14,653 nucleotides of DNA, from NCBI GenBank assembly GCA_036003885.1, contig DASYSA010000245.1:1-14653 (forward strand), written 5' to 3'. The DNA is from DASYSA01 sp036003885 (GTDB lineage: Bacteria; Acidobacteriota; Blastocatellia; UBA7656). Below, one piece after another: positions 1 through 6,420 of the stretch (its first letter is position 1; every line of letters begins with the position of its first letter). A program made the position numbers and the translations under genes. Below the pieces are notes generated by a model, which saw nothing but the letters and a program-made list of their open reading frames with translations, was not told the origin of the DNA and searched no databases.

Positions 1-1
1 G

Positions 2-352
2 CTTATCGTCACCGATCAACGTATGCCTGGAATGACTGGAACCGATGTGCTCCGCGAGAGTATGAAGACGTCTCCGAACACCGTGCGCATAATTCTAACT
101 GGCTACGCCGACACGGACGCACTCATCGACGCTATCAATACTTCGCGGGTCTACAAGTTTGTCAGCAAACCCTGGGACCCGATGCAACTCAAACAGACCA
201 TCGAAGAAGCGCTTCGCGACTATGAGAAGCAGCTTGAACAGAAGCGCCTGGTTGATGATCTGGTCGCCTTTGTTCAGTCTCATCCTTCCCTATTCATCGC
301 CGACTCAGAAAGCGAGGCCACTGGTGAATCTCTCAACCAAGTCTGCGAATGA
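2..352 (+). CDS. Response regulator receiver-domain protein, 5' truncated by window edge
   Basis: The reading frame is open from the window edge, so the N-terminal part of the receiver (REC) domain, including its acidic pair, is missing. Visible are the phospho-acceptor region TDQRMPGM, the switch Thr in ILTGYAD and the conserved Lys in VSKPWDP, in the right order for a CheY-like fold. After the REC domain comes a charged, helical segment rich in Glu, Lys and Leu (about 25 residues), then a short tail and a stop at 350-352. No DNA-binding or enzymatic output domain follows, so this looks like a stand-alone receiver with a helical tail. The TDQRMPGM and KPWDP motifs are typical of receivers in the RpfG/HD-GYP and related groups. 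It sits directly before a paralogous receiver and was probably co-transcribed with it. The partner kinase is not in the window. Confidence 0.85.
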   Translation, partial: LIVTDQRMPGMTGTDVLRESMKTSPNTVRIILTGYADTDALIDAINTSRVYKFVSKPWDPMQLKQTIEEALRDYEKQLEQKRLVDDLVAFVQSHPSLFIADSESEATGESLNQVCE

Positions 353-827
353 CGCAGGCTCGACTACTTCTATGTTAACCCAGGCTCATACAATACTCGC
401 AGTTGATGACGAGCCCATAAATCTAAGGATGCTGGAGCGGCTGCTGCGGAAGCACTTCAGAGTTCTGACGGCAACAAGCGCTGAGGAGGCTCTCCAGATA
501 CTCGCGCGTGAGAACGTGTCATTGATACTGACCGATCAGCGGATGCCGGGAATGCAAGGCACTGAACTGCTTCGAAAGAGCCAGGCTCTTCACCCCGATA
601 TGGTGCGAATGGTTGTAACCGCTACTAACGACAGCGAGACGTTCATTGATGCGATCAAGAACTCAGGCGCCATCCGAGTCATAAGCAAGCCGTGGGATCC
701 GGACAAGGTCCTGCAAGCCATTCTGGATGCGCTCGCCAGGTACGAAAGGCTTATGGAAAACAAAGAAGCCATCAATCGTCTGAAGCAAGCCAACGAGGAT
801 CTAAACAAGATGGTGAGGCGAGGCTAG
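324..827 (+). CDS. Response regulator, stand-alone receiver with C-terminal coiled coil
   Basis: Complete CheY-like receiver. With the GTG start the protein has 167 residues: acidic pair D28-D29 in LAVDDEP, phospho-acceptor D71 in LTDQRMPGM, switch T99 in VVTATND and K122 in ISKPWDP. Residues about 138-163 form an amphipathic helix (RYERLMENKEAINRLKQAN) likely to be a coiled coil. There is no output domain, so signalling is presumably by protein contact. Start choice: GTG at 324 has GAGG at 314-317 with six bases between, but it overlaps the upstream gene by 29 bases. ATG at 372 (151 residues) begins just before the REC fold but lacks a recognisable Shine-Dalgarno, so it is the alternative. 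The protein resembles the upstream partial receiver closely in motif wording, which suggests a tandem duplication. The flgM-like gene begins 116 bases downstream. Confidence 0.88.
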   Translation: MNLSTKSANDAGSTTSMLTQAHTILAVDDEPINLRMLERLLRKHFRVLTATSAEEALQILARENVSLILTDQRMPGMQGTELLRKSQALHPDMVRMVVTATNDSETFIDAIKNSGAIRVISKPWDPDKVLQAILDALARYERLMENKEAINRLKQANEDLNKMVRRG

Positions 828-943
828 ACACCGGTCCCTCTCCTTACCCCAGCACTCTACCGGCCCAAGGAGCACATCAGGCCCTGGGTACGCACTCCCA
901 ATCGGGCAACAGCGTCGCGAATTTCTATCAGGAGAGGAATCAC

Positions 944-1180
944 GTGAGGCGAAAAGGAATAAGGGAAGAGCGGGTCGACCAGGTGCGCCGCATCATCTCT
1001 GTCCCGGGCTTCAAGATTGATTCACGGCTGCTGGCCGAGAGGATAGTCGCAGTTGCCGGACCCGCCTTCTTCTGCTCGGCTACTCGGGATTCACGGCAGG
1101 AGAGTTCAAGCGATGATTCACTTTCTGTCGAAGACCTGCTATGGCTTTTGAATGAAGCTGAGAGACGCGGGCTTCATTGA
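944..1180 (+). CDS. flgM: FlgM-like anti-sigma-28 factor (small, GTG start)
   Basis: A 78-residue protein. The start is GTG at 944, preceded by GGAGAGG at 931-937 with six bases between. The frame is open further upstream, but between the previous stop codon and 944 it holds no ATG, GTG or TTG. Residues about 9-31 read ERVDQVRRIISVPGFKIDSR and then LLAERIV. This follows the FlgM pattern: Arg-Val, an Ile-rich helix, Gly-aromatic-Lys-(Ile/Val)-Asp, then a Leu-Ala-x-x-(Ile/Leu) helix. In the FlgM family this segment binds and inhibits FliA. The fliA gene lies immediately opposite, which supports the call. Odd points are the missing long disordered N-terminus and a C-terminal tail of about 45 residues (Ser-rich, then VEDLLWLLNEAERRG) beyond the usual end of FlgM. 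That tail is coded antisense to the end of fliA. It could instead be an unrelated small protein, so the identity is moderately secure. Confidence 0.55.
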   Translation: MRRKGIREERVDQVRRIISVPGFKIDSRLLAERIVAVAGPAFFCSATRDSRQESSSDDSLSVEDLLWLLNEAERRGLH

Positions 1181-1853
1181 CCCTCAGGACTGCGCCTACT
1201 TCCTTCATCGTCAGCTCTTCATAATAATAGAGCCACAGAATCAGCTTGTGACGTTCGGGCAGCGTCTCAATAGCCTCCCAAACGATCCCCAGCATTGCCT
1301 TGCCTTCGAGTTGGAGCAGCGGGTCGCCGAGCTCGCTGGCGATTGGCGTCTGGCGGACTTGATCCAGGTCCCGCACCACATCCTCGACCTCGCAGAAATC
1401 AAGCGTGTCGGCTTGCATCAGTTGCTCGTGGCACTGCTCGACACTGAGGTCCAGTTCCTGCGCAAGCTCGGCGACCGTTGCCGTCCCACTTATACGCTGC
1501 TCGACGATTGAACGAGCCGCCTCGATGTCCTTGGCCCGGCGATGCATCCCCCTCGGGGCCCAACTCAGCGATCGGAGATAGTCAAGGATCGCGCCCTGCA
1601 CGCGCACTTCAGCGTAAGTGCGGAACCTTGCTCCTCGGTTTGAGTCGTACTTCTGCGCAGCGTCCATCAGACCGAGGATGCCGGCGCTCTGTATGTCGTC
1701 GAGGTCAACGGTTGGAGGTAACTTGCGCGCCAGGCGCCGAACCACCATTCCCACCACCGACAGGTTGTCCATCACAAGCGAATCTCGTGAAGTCCAGTCA
1801 CTTTCTGTTTGAGGGACACTGCTGAGGTCACTAATCCGTCTAAAAGTTATCAT
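1080..1853 (-). CDS. fliA: RNA polymerase sigma factor FliA (sigma-28, flagellar/motility class)
   Basis: A 257-residue sigma-70 family protein of the FliA/WhiG group, normal in length. Region 2 (about residues 27-100) contains LPPTVDLDDIQSAGILGLMD, then YDSNRGARFRTYAEVRVQGA and ILDYLRSLSWAPRG, the core-binding and -10 recognition segment in its sigma-28 wording. Region 3 is about residues 105-150. Region 4 (about 190-245) carries IETLPERHKLILWLYYYEEL, then TMKEVGAVLRVNEARVSQLH, a helix-turn-helix for -35 recognition. The ATG at 1853 follows a purine-rich GGGTGG stretch. FliA directs RNA polymerase to late flagellar and chemotaxis genes and is held inactive by FlgM, for which a candidate lies convergently and overlaps the 3' end. 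A sigma-54-type element about 95 bases upstream may drive it. No structural flagellar genes are visible here. Confidence 0.95.
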   Translation of the reverse strand: MITFRRISDLSSVPQTESDWTSRDSLVMDNLSVVGMVVRRLARKLPPTVDLDDIQSAGILGLMDAAQKYDSNRGARFRTYAEVRVQGAILDYLRSLSWAPRGMHRRAKDIEAARSIVEQRISGTATVAELAQELDLSVEQCHEQLMQADTLDFCEVEDVVRDLDQVRQTPIASELGDPLLQLEGKAMLGIVWEAIETLPERHKLILWLYYYEELTMKEVGAVLRVNEARVSQLHSKAIAGLRQKVNHRLNSPAVNPE

Positions 1854-2109
1854 TCGCCACCCACGAAGTACCGCTTACCATCTTGTTCGATCGCTGATCT
1901 CACCCAATGTGCTGCAGAGGGGCTGCAAGCGTCGAGGATACCTTTTGCACGACCTGTGCCGCTTCGCTCTGGCAATCTCAGATTCTCAGCTAAGTCCTGA
2001 TATATCAATGGTTATAGATGCTTGCGAGTATGCAGGCACCTGTTCCATCTATGACTTGTAAGAAGCCTTGATCAGTTTGACGGAGTTCGGTCAACAACAA
2101 ACGGTCAGG
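1854..2109. other. Intergenic region upstream of fliA
   Basis: I see no convincing gene here on either strand. Short open frames have no start with a ribosome binding site and no recognisable sequence. The stretch carries the fliA leader and the sigma-54-like element, and leads into the heptamer array. Confidence 0.6.
1944..1961 (-). promoter_or_regulatory. Candidate sigma-54 (RpoN) promoter upstream of fliA
   Basis: Read on the - strand the sequence is CGGCACAGGTCGTGCAAA. It has GGCAC at the -24 element and GTGCA at the -12 element. The invariant GG (1960-1959) and GC (1948-1947) are exactly ten bases apart, as the sigma-54 consensus TGGCAC-N5-TTGCA requires. Transcription would start near 1935, giving a leader of about 80 bases before the fliA ATG. 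Sigma-54 control of fliA is known in several polar-flagellated bacteria. No enhancer-binding protein site was identified, and a short motif like this can occur by chance. Confidence 0.45.
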
Positions 2110-2321
2110 ATGGGATTTAGGATCTAGGATTTAGGATTTAGGATCAGGATCTAGGATTTAGGATACCTAGGATCTAGGATAATTTAGGATTCAGGATATT
2201 CAGGATTGTGATTCCAGGATTAGGAACTCAGCCATGTACATCAGAAGGCGAATGCGATCCTAGATCCTAAATCCTAGATTATCCTAGATCCTAAATCCTA
2301 AATCCTAGATCCTAAATCCTG
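2110..2321. repeat. GGATYTA heptamer array forming a large inverted repeat
   Basis: The left arm (2113-2190) is a run of GGATTTA and GGATCTA units, regular at first and then with small insertions. The right arm (2256-2320) carries the same units in inverted orientation (ATCCTAAATCCTAGATCC). Positions 2113-2144 and 2288-2319 are perfect 32-base reverse complements, and inner parts match imperfectly (CTAGGATAAT-TTAGGAT near 2174-2190). The centre, about 2191-2255, is degenerate. The array would fold into a long hairpin or cruciform. It ends 14 bases from the stop codon of the leftward gene at 2334, so it could terminate or stabilise that transcript. No ORF or transposase is associated with it. 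Confidence 0.85.
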
Positions 2322-2333
2322 TCCCTTTGCGAT

Positions 2334-3803
2334 TCACTTGCTGGAAATTTCGAGCGAGGTCAGGACATACTCCATTCCTCCGGCGACCTTCCCTAGGACC
2401 GGAACGCCGATGCCGGAATGCAGCCACCATTCTGAAGTCTCCTTCGCCGACTTGCGCACGACATCCCTGGCTCGGAACTCTCCTGCTTGCACGCGAATGG
2501 TTTGTTCGCCACGTGGCTCGAAGCTGGTCTTGTCGAGCGTGCCGACCGTGTCATCCATCTCTGCTGGCACGAAGTAACCGGGTGACGTCGAAATGACTTG
2601 CGTGCCCGCGGGCCACCCTCGGCCCTGAGATGCGATCGCCGGCGACGAAAAGGCAAAGCGCTGTGGCGTCTCCAGGGTCTGCTGCACGACGCCTGAGAGA
2701 TTACCGCGCAGTCGAGCCGTCAGAGTATGGTCGTCTATGTTGTACCTGACTCGCGTGACAGCCTCGCCGCGCCTCTTGGTTATTTCGACAAACGTGGTCT
2801 TTCCCGCCCCATTCACTGTATGGTACACCTCGGTCGCGAGCTCGCCTGCGCTGATCTGACTGTGGACGAGGAATCCCCCATCGGAAGTGTTGTAGAGCTC
2901 CCACGTCTCGTTTCCACACTCTCTGCCGTTCTGGTCCTTGTATAGATAAGCACCATGAGCGATCTCGGCCCCGCGACTCCACCTGCCTTTGTGCAGATTC
3001 GGCCTTCCCCTCAGGATTGCGGCAAGGTCTTCCTCGATTGTGCCCGCCGCAGGCGTCTCAACGATTCGGCCCATTTCGCGGCCGCCCCGCTCTACAATTA
3101 CCGTCGGCACGTTGATTATCGTTCGGGGCTGTATTGTGCCTACCGGCTGGCGAAATTGGTTGTCTATTCCGACCAGCTTAACTTTGAGCTTGTCGTTTGC
3201 CGCGGCATGCAGCGCCTTGAGCAGGCGCGGGACGTAGTTCTTACTGTCGGGACACCAGGTCCCAAATACCAGGGTCACGTCGGTATCTTTGTCGTTCGCC
3301 TTCAGGGCCGCAACTGCTTCGGCTTGCGGCTGATAAGACTCCATCATCGAGCGCCAAACCGGAGCAACCTCATAGAGCTTATCCTCGCTCATCTCGCCGG
3401 TGACACCTGGGTGTTGCCGGAGCAGGATCGATTTTCCCTCCGCCGACAACAGGTAGGTCGTACTGTCGATGGCGGCGAACTTGCCGATCGAACGCAATTG
3501 CAATCCGGCCTCGGAGGTCGCCGAATTCCGATCCGGGGCGAGGCGCAAGGCGCTCCTGGATGCCAGGTTAACAGTATTCGCCTCGAGATCCAGAACTACT
3601 GAATCCCGGAGGCGAGATGAAATCAAGGCAACCCGGCGGGGCGAATCGCACACCAGGACCTGAGCGGCGCGATCCAACTCACCATCGACGTACACATCAC
3701 GGCTGACGTCGTGCCACTCGTGAGTTGCGGGCTTATCGATCTGGGCCTGAGCCGATGACAACAAGGCTGACAGGAACACCAGCGCCAGCGTCTTTAGTCT
3801 CAT
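2334..3803 (-). CDS. Exported thioredoxin-fold protein with single-cysteine WCPDS motif
   Basis: A 489-residue protein. Residues 1-21 are a signal peptide (MRLKTLALVFLSALLSSAQA), so the product is exported. Residues about 30-155 form an N-terminal region I do not recognise. About 160-265 is a thioredoxin-like domain: VTLVFGTWCPDSKNYVPRLL places one Cys (184) where the CxxC site lies, and NVPTVIV (231-237) supplies the cis-Pro loop. The second active-site Cys is replaced by Ser, so this is a monothiol site and is unlikely to act as a simple dithiol oxidoreductase. The C-terminal 200 residues look like a beta-rich lipoprotein-type or DUF3108-like domain (an impression only), ending in EWWLHSGIGVPVLGKVAGG. 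The start codon has only a weak AGAGAAC sequence ahead of it. The gene lies 110 bases downstream of the acyl-CoA mutase pair, so co-transcription is possible but a functional link is not evident. Confidence 0.75.
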   Translation of the reverse strand: MRLKTLALVFLSALLSSAQAQIDKPATHEWHDVSRDVYVDGELDRAAQVLVCDSPRRVALISSRLRDSVVLDLEANTVNLASRSALRLAPDRNSATSEAGLQLRSIGKFAAIDSTTYLLSAEGKSILLRQHPGVTGEMSEDKLYEVAPVWRSMMESYQPQAEAVAALKANDKDTDVTLVFGTWCPDSKNYVPRLLKALHAAANDKLKVKLVGIDNQFRQPVGTIQPRTIINVPTVIVERGGREMGRIVETPAAGTIEEDLAAILRGRPNLHKGRWSRGAEIAHGAYLYKDQNGRECGNETWELYNTSDGGFLVHSQISAGELATEVYHTVNGAGKTTFVEITKRRGEAVTRVRYNIDDHTLTARLRGNLSGVVQQTLETPQRFAFSSPAIASQGRGWPAGTQVISTSPGYFVPAEMDDTVGTLDKTSFEPRGEQTIRVQAGEFRARDVVRKSAKETSEWWLHSGIGVPVLGKVAGGMEYVLTSLEISSK

Positions 3804-3913
3804 TTTCGCTGTTCTCTACTTTCGCGATCTGGTATGCAGGGCGGCGCTCAGCATCGGGCTGAGGTATGGCAGCGGGGACTCAACTCAGCGGCCCCATACG
3901 CCTGGCAGGGATG

Positions 3914-4351
3914 CTATTCAACGCGTTCAGGCGTCTCTGTGGCGATCACTGCAGCGCGACGGGATCTGCCCTGGATGAACTTTACTATGTCCTCCATCCT
4001 GGCACCGGGAGTGAACACTTCGGTCACGCCGAGTGCCTTCAGCAGAGGAATGTCTTCATCGGGAATGATCCCACCCCCGAAGATGATCACGTCGTCCAGG
4101 CCTTCCTGGCGCGCGAGTTCGACGACCCGCGGAAATAGCGTCATGTGGGCGCCCGATAGGATCGACAGTCCGATTGCGTCGACGTCCTCCTGAACCGCGG
4201 CGCTCACGACCTGCTCAGGAGTCTGTCTCAGTCCGGTGTAGATCACTTCCATTCCGGCATCGCGTAACGCCCGCGCGATCACTTTAATTCCGCGATCGTG
4301 CCCGTCGAGACCCGGCTTCGCCAATAAAACTCTGATTCTTGCTTCAGCCAT
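3914..4351 (-). CDS. Acyl-CoA mutase small subunit, cobalamin-binding (MCM/ICM family)
   Basis: A 145-residue B12-binding domain of the class that displaces the lower axial base. The cobalt-ligand motif D16-x-H18-x-x-G21 is in LDGHDRG, followed by the conserved GLSILSG (61-67) and GGGIIPDED (92-100), which cradle the nucleotide tail. The length matches stand-alone small subunits such as IcmB rather than the fused C-terminus of methylmalonyl-CoA mutase. It starts 16 bases after the stop of the large-subunit gene on the same strand, so the two are surely an operon and form one adenosylcobalamin-dependent mutase. Substrate choice is decided by the large subunit, where the residues point to isobutyryl-CoA. 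No MeaB-type G-protein chaperone gene is next to it in this window. Confidence 0.95.
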   Translation of the reverse strand: MAEARIRVLLAKPGLDGHDRGIKVIARALRDAGMEVIYTGLRQTPEQVVSAAVQEDVDAIGLSILSGAHMTLFPRVVELARQEGLDDVIIFGGGIIPDEDIPLLKALGVTEVFTPGARMEDIVKFIQGRSRRAAVIATETPERVE

Positions 4352-4367
4352 ACCATTCTTGCGAGAC

Positions 4368-6047
4368 TCAGAACATCGGCTCCTGATACTCGCCCAACAC
4401 CGGCCTCAGCGCATCGCACATCTCGCCAAGCGTCGCGTATTCCCGTACGCAATCCAGCAGCAGGGGCATCGTGTTGTGTCCCGCGCGTGCACCATCCGCC
4501 AGAGCCTTCAACGTGTTTTGTACGCGGGCGCTGTTGCGTTCGACCCTCAGCTTCTTCAAGCGCTCGGCTTGAAGTTCGGCTGTTGACTCATCAATCTGGA
4601 GAAGCGGTACCCCCATAGGCTGATCTTTCATCACGTACTCATTCACCCCGACTATGATCTTGTCTTTGGAGTCGACCGCAAGCTGATACTGGTAGCTCGA
4701 TTCCTGGATCTCGCGCTGCGGGAAACCCGCGTCGATCGCCTCGACCATTCCGCCGAAGTCGTCGATCTTTCGGAAATACTCCATCGCGCCTTCTTCCATA
4801 TCGCGGGTTAGCTTCTCGATGAAGTACGAGCCGCCCAATGGATCGACCGTGTTGGTCACGCCCGACTCGTGTGCGATTATCTGCTGAGTTCGCAAAGCTA
4901 TCAGGGCAGCCTCGTCCGATGGAAGCGCCAGCGCCTCGTCATACGCGTCGGTATGAAGCGACTGCGTGCCGCCCAGCACTCCAGCGAGTGCCTGAATCGC
5001 CACTCGGACAATGTTGTTGAGCGGTTGCTGCGCGGTGAGCGAGACGCCCGCCGTCTGAGTGTGGAACCTCAGGGCCCACGACCGGGGATTCCTGGCGCCG
5101 AACCGATCCTTCATTACTCGATACCAGATGCGCCGGGCAGCGCGATACTTGGCGATCTCCTCCAGGAAGTCATTGTGCGAGTTGAAAAAGAAACTCAATC
5201 GCGGCGCGAAGTCATCGACGTCCATTCCATGGTTGATCGCGTACTGCACATACTCGATTCCGTCTCGAAGCGTGAACGCAAGCTCCTGAAGCGCAGTGGA
5301 ACCCGCCTCGCGAATGTGGTATCCCGAGATAGAGACGGGGTTGAAGTGCGGCACCTCTTTCGTGCAGAACTCGATCGTATCCACGATAAGCCGCATTGCC
5401 TGGCGCGGAGGATAAATCCACTCCTTCTGCGCGATGTACTCTTTCAGGATGTCATTCTGAAGCGTCCCCCCGAGCTTCTTCCAATCCGCACCCTGCTTCT
5501 CGGCGACACCAAGGAACATGGCCAGGATCATCGACGCCGGCGCATTGATGGTCATCGAAGTGGTCACTGATTCCAGCGGGATGCCGTCGAACAACACCTC
5601 CATGTCCGCCAGAGATGAGATTGCTACGCCGCACTTACCCACCTCTCCTTCGCTGAACGGGTGATCCGAGTCGAAGCCCATCAGGGTCGGCAAGTCGAAT
5701 GCAACCGACAATCCCGTCTGCCCGTGCTCCAGGAGATACTTGAACCGAAGGTTTGTGTCGAAGGCTGAGCCGAAGCCCGCAAACTGGCGCATCGTCCACA
5801 GCTTTCCGCGGTAGCCGGTCGCGTGGATGCCGCGGGTGTACGGCGGCTGCCCGGGGAATCCTGACTCGGCTTCATAATCGAAGTCTGGAAGACTGTTGGG
5901 CGTATACAGACGCTCGACCGGGGTCAGGGAAACCGTAGTGAAGCGCTCCTTGTTCTCGGGCGATCGCTCGAGCATTGGGTTCAGCGTTTGCTCTTCCCAT
6001 TCCCGCTCGGCTTCTTCCAGACGATTAGTCAGGTCGGCTGTGCTCAT
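4368..6047 (-). CDS. Acyl-CoA mutase large subunit; residues indicate isobutyryl-CoA mutase type
   Basis: A 559-residue catalytic TIM-barrel subunit of the methylmalonyl-CoA mutase family, without a B12 domain. The start is ATG at 6047, preceded by AGGAG with six bases between. A GTG at 6071 would add eight residues but lacks a site. Family landmarks are YTRGIHATGYRGKLWTMRQF, then AGFGSAFDTN; GLSVAFDLPTLMGFDSDHP; QNDILKEYIAQKEWIYPP; and SISGYHIREAGSTA with H244. With this start, its numbering coincides with the Propionibacterium enzyme through His244. Tyr89 of methylmalonyl-CoA mutase is Phe here, and Arg207, which binds the substrate carboxylate, is Gln. This pair is reported for isobutyryl-CoA mutase, which interconverts isobutyryl-CoA and n-butyryl-CoA. 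Automatic labels will probably read methylmalonyl-CoA mutase. The family call is certain and the substrate is inferred. Confidence 0.95.
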   Translation of the reverse strand: MSTADLTNRLEEAEREWEEQTLNPMLERSPENKERFTTVSLTPVERLYTPNSLPDFDYEAESGFPGQPPYTRGIHATGYRGKLWTMRQFAGFGSAFDTNLRFKYLLEHGQTGLSVAFDLPTLMGFDSDHPFSEGEVGKCGVAISSLADMEVLFDGIPLESVTTSMTINAPASMILAMFLGVAEKQGADWKKLGGTLQNDILKEYIAQKEWIYPPRQAMRLIVDTIEFCTKEVPHFNPVSISGYHIREAGSTALQELAFTLRDGIEYVQYAINHGMDVDDFAPRLSFFFNSHNDFLEEIAKYRAARRIWYRVMKDRFGARNPRSWALRFHTQTAGVSLTAQQPLNNIVRVAIQALAGVLGGTQSLHTDAYDEALALPSDEAALIALRTQQIIAHESGVTNTVDPLGGSYFIEKLTRDMEEGAMEYFRKIDDFGGMVEAIDAGFPQREIQESSYQYQLAVDSKDKIIVGVNEYVMKDQPMGVPLLQIDESTAELQAERLKKLRVERNSARVQNTLKALADGARAGHNTMPLLLDCVREYATLGEMCDALRPVLGEYQEPMF

Positions 6048-6101
6048 CGAGTTCTCCTGCGGCAAAGTCACACGGACCGTTAAGATAGCGGCCAGTCGGA
6101 G

Positions 6102-6130
6102 AGTAAACTCGATGATAGTTGAGCGTTCAA
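6102..6130 (-). promoter_or_regulatory. Possible sigma-70-type promoter for the mutase operon
   Basis: On the - strand TTGAAC (6130-6125) is separated by 17 bases from TTTACT (6107-6102). Each hexamer matches four of six consensus positions. Transcription would start near 6095, giving a leader of about 50 bases before the ATG at 6047. The match is modest. Confidence 0.3.
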
Positions 6131-6179
6131 CAGGGTGTCAATGAAGGGGTGCGCGTCCGATTTGGGCGAGGACCTGAAT

Positions 6180-6420
6180 GGGGGTCAGGCCCTCGATTTC
6201 TCGATTCGGGGTCAGGCCCCCGATTCTGCGATTCTGATTTTAGGAATTGACCGTCGCACGAAGATTCTTCAAAAAGCAAGGAGAGCGGATTGGCCGCAAC
6301 CAACGCCTTTGTTTCTCCGCGGTGGGCACAATGGCGGGCGGCAGGAGGAACAAGACCGACATCCGGGACACCGGAGCAACAAATGAAATTCAGAATCGCA
6401 GAATCGAGGGCCTGACCCCC
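6180..6420. repeat. Element of about 240 bp bounded by 19-bp inverted GGGGGTCAGGCCCTCGATT repeats
   Basis: The left end (6180-6198) and the right end (6402-6420, inverted) share 19 identical bases, GGGGGTCAGGCCCTCGATT. The left side is a tandem of two related 27-bp units: 6181-6207 and 6208-6234, the second reading GGGGTCAGGCCC-CCGATTCTGCGATTC. The right unit also carries the inverted CGATTCTGCGATTCTGA tail (6389-6420). The interior (about 6241-6388) has no convincing gene. This layout resembles REP/REPIN or MITE-type non-autonomous elements. The TAG stop of the leftward deacetylase gene (6420-6422) overlaps the right end. No transposase is in the window. Confidence 0.65.

Noticed and set aside
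2110..2321. CRISPR array
   Set aside because: The units are seven bases long, contiguous and inverted in the second half; there are no spacers and no cas genes.
2955..3602. A 215-codon + strand open frame opposite the thioredoxin-fold gene
   Set aside because: Antisense shadow in GC-rich coding DNA. The - strand frame has a signal peptide, a thioredoxin motif and full length.
4368..6047. Ethylmalonyl-CoA or 2-hydroxyisobutyryl-CoA mutase
   Set aside because: Gln207 argues against a carboxylated substrate. The position described as Asp in 2-hydroxyisobutyryl-CoA mutase is Ala and the neighbouring Ile is Phe, so the isobutyryl type fits better.
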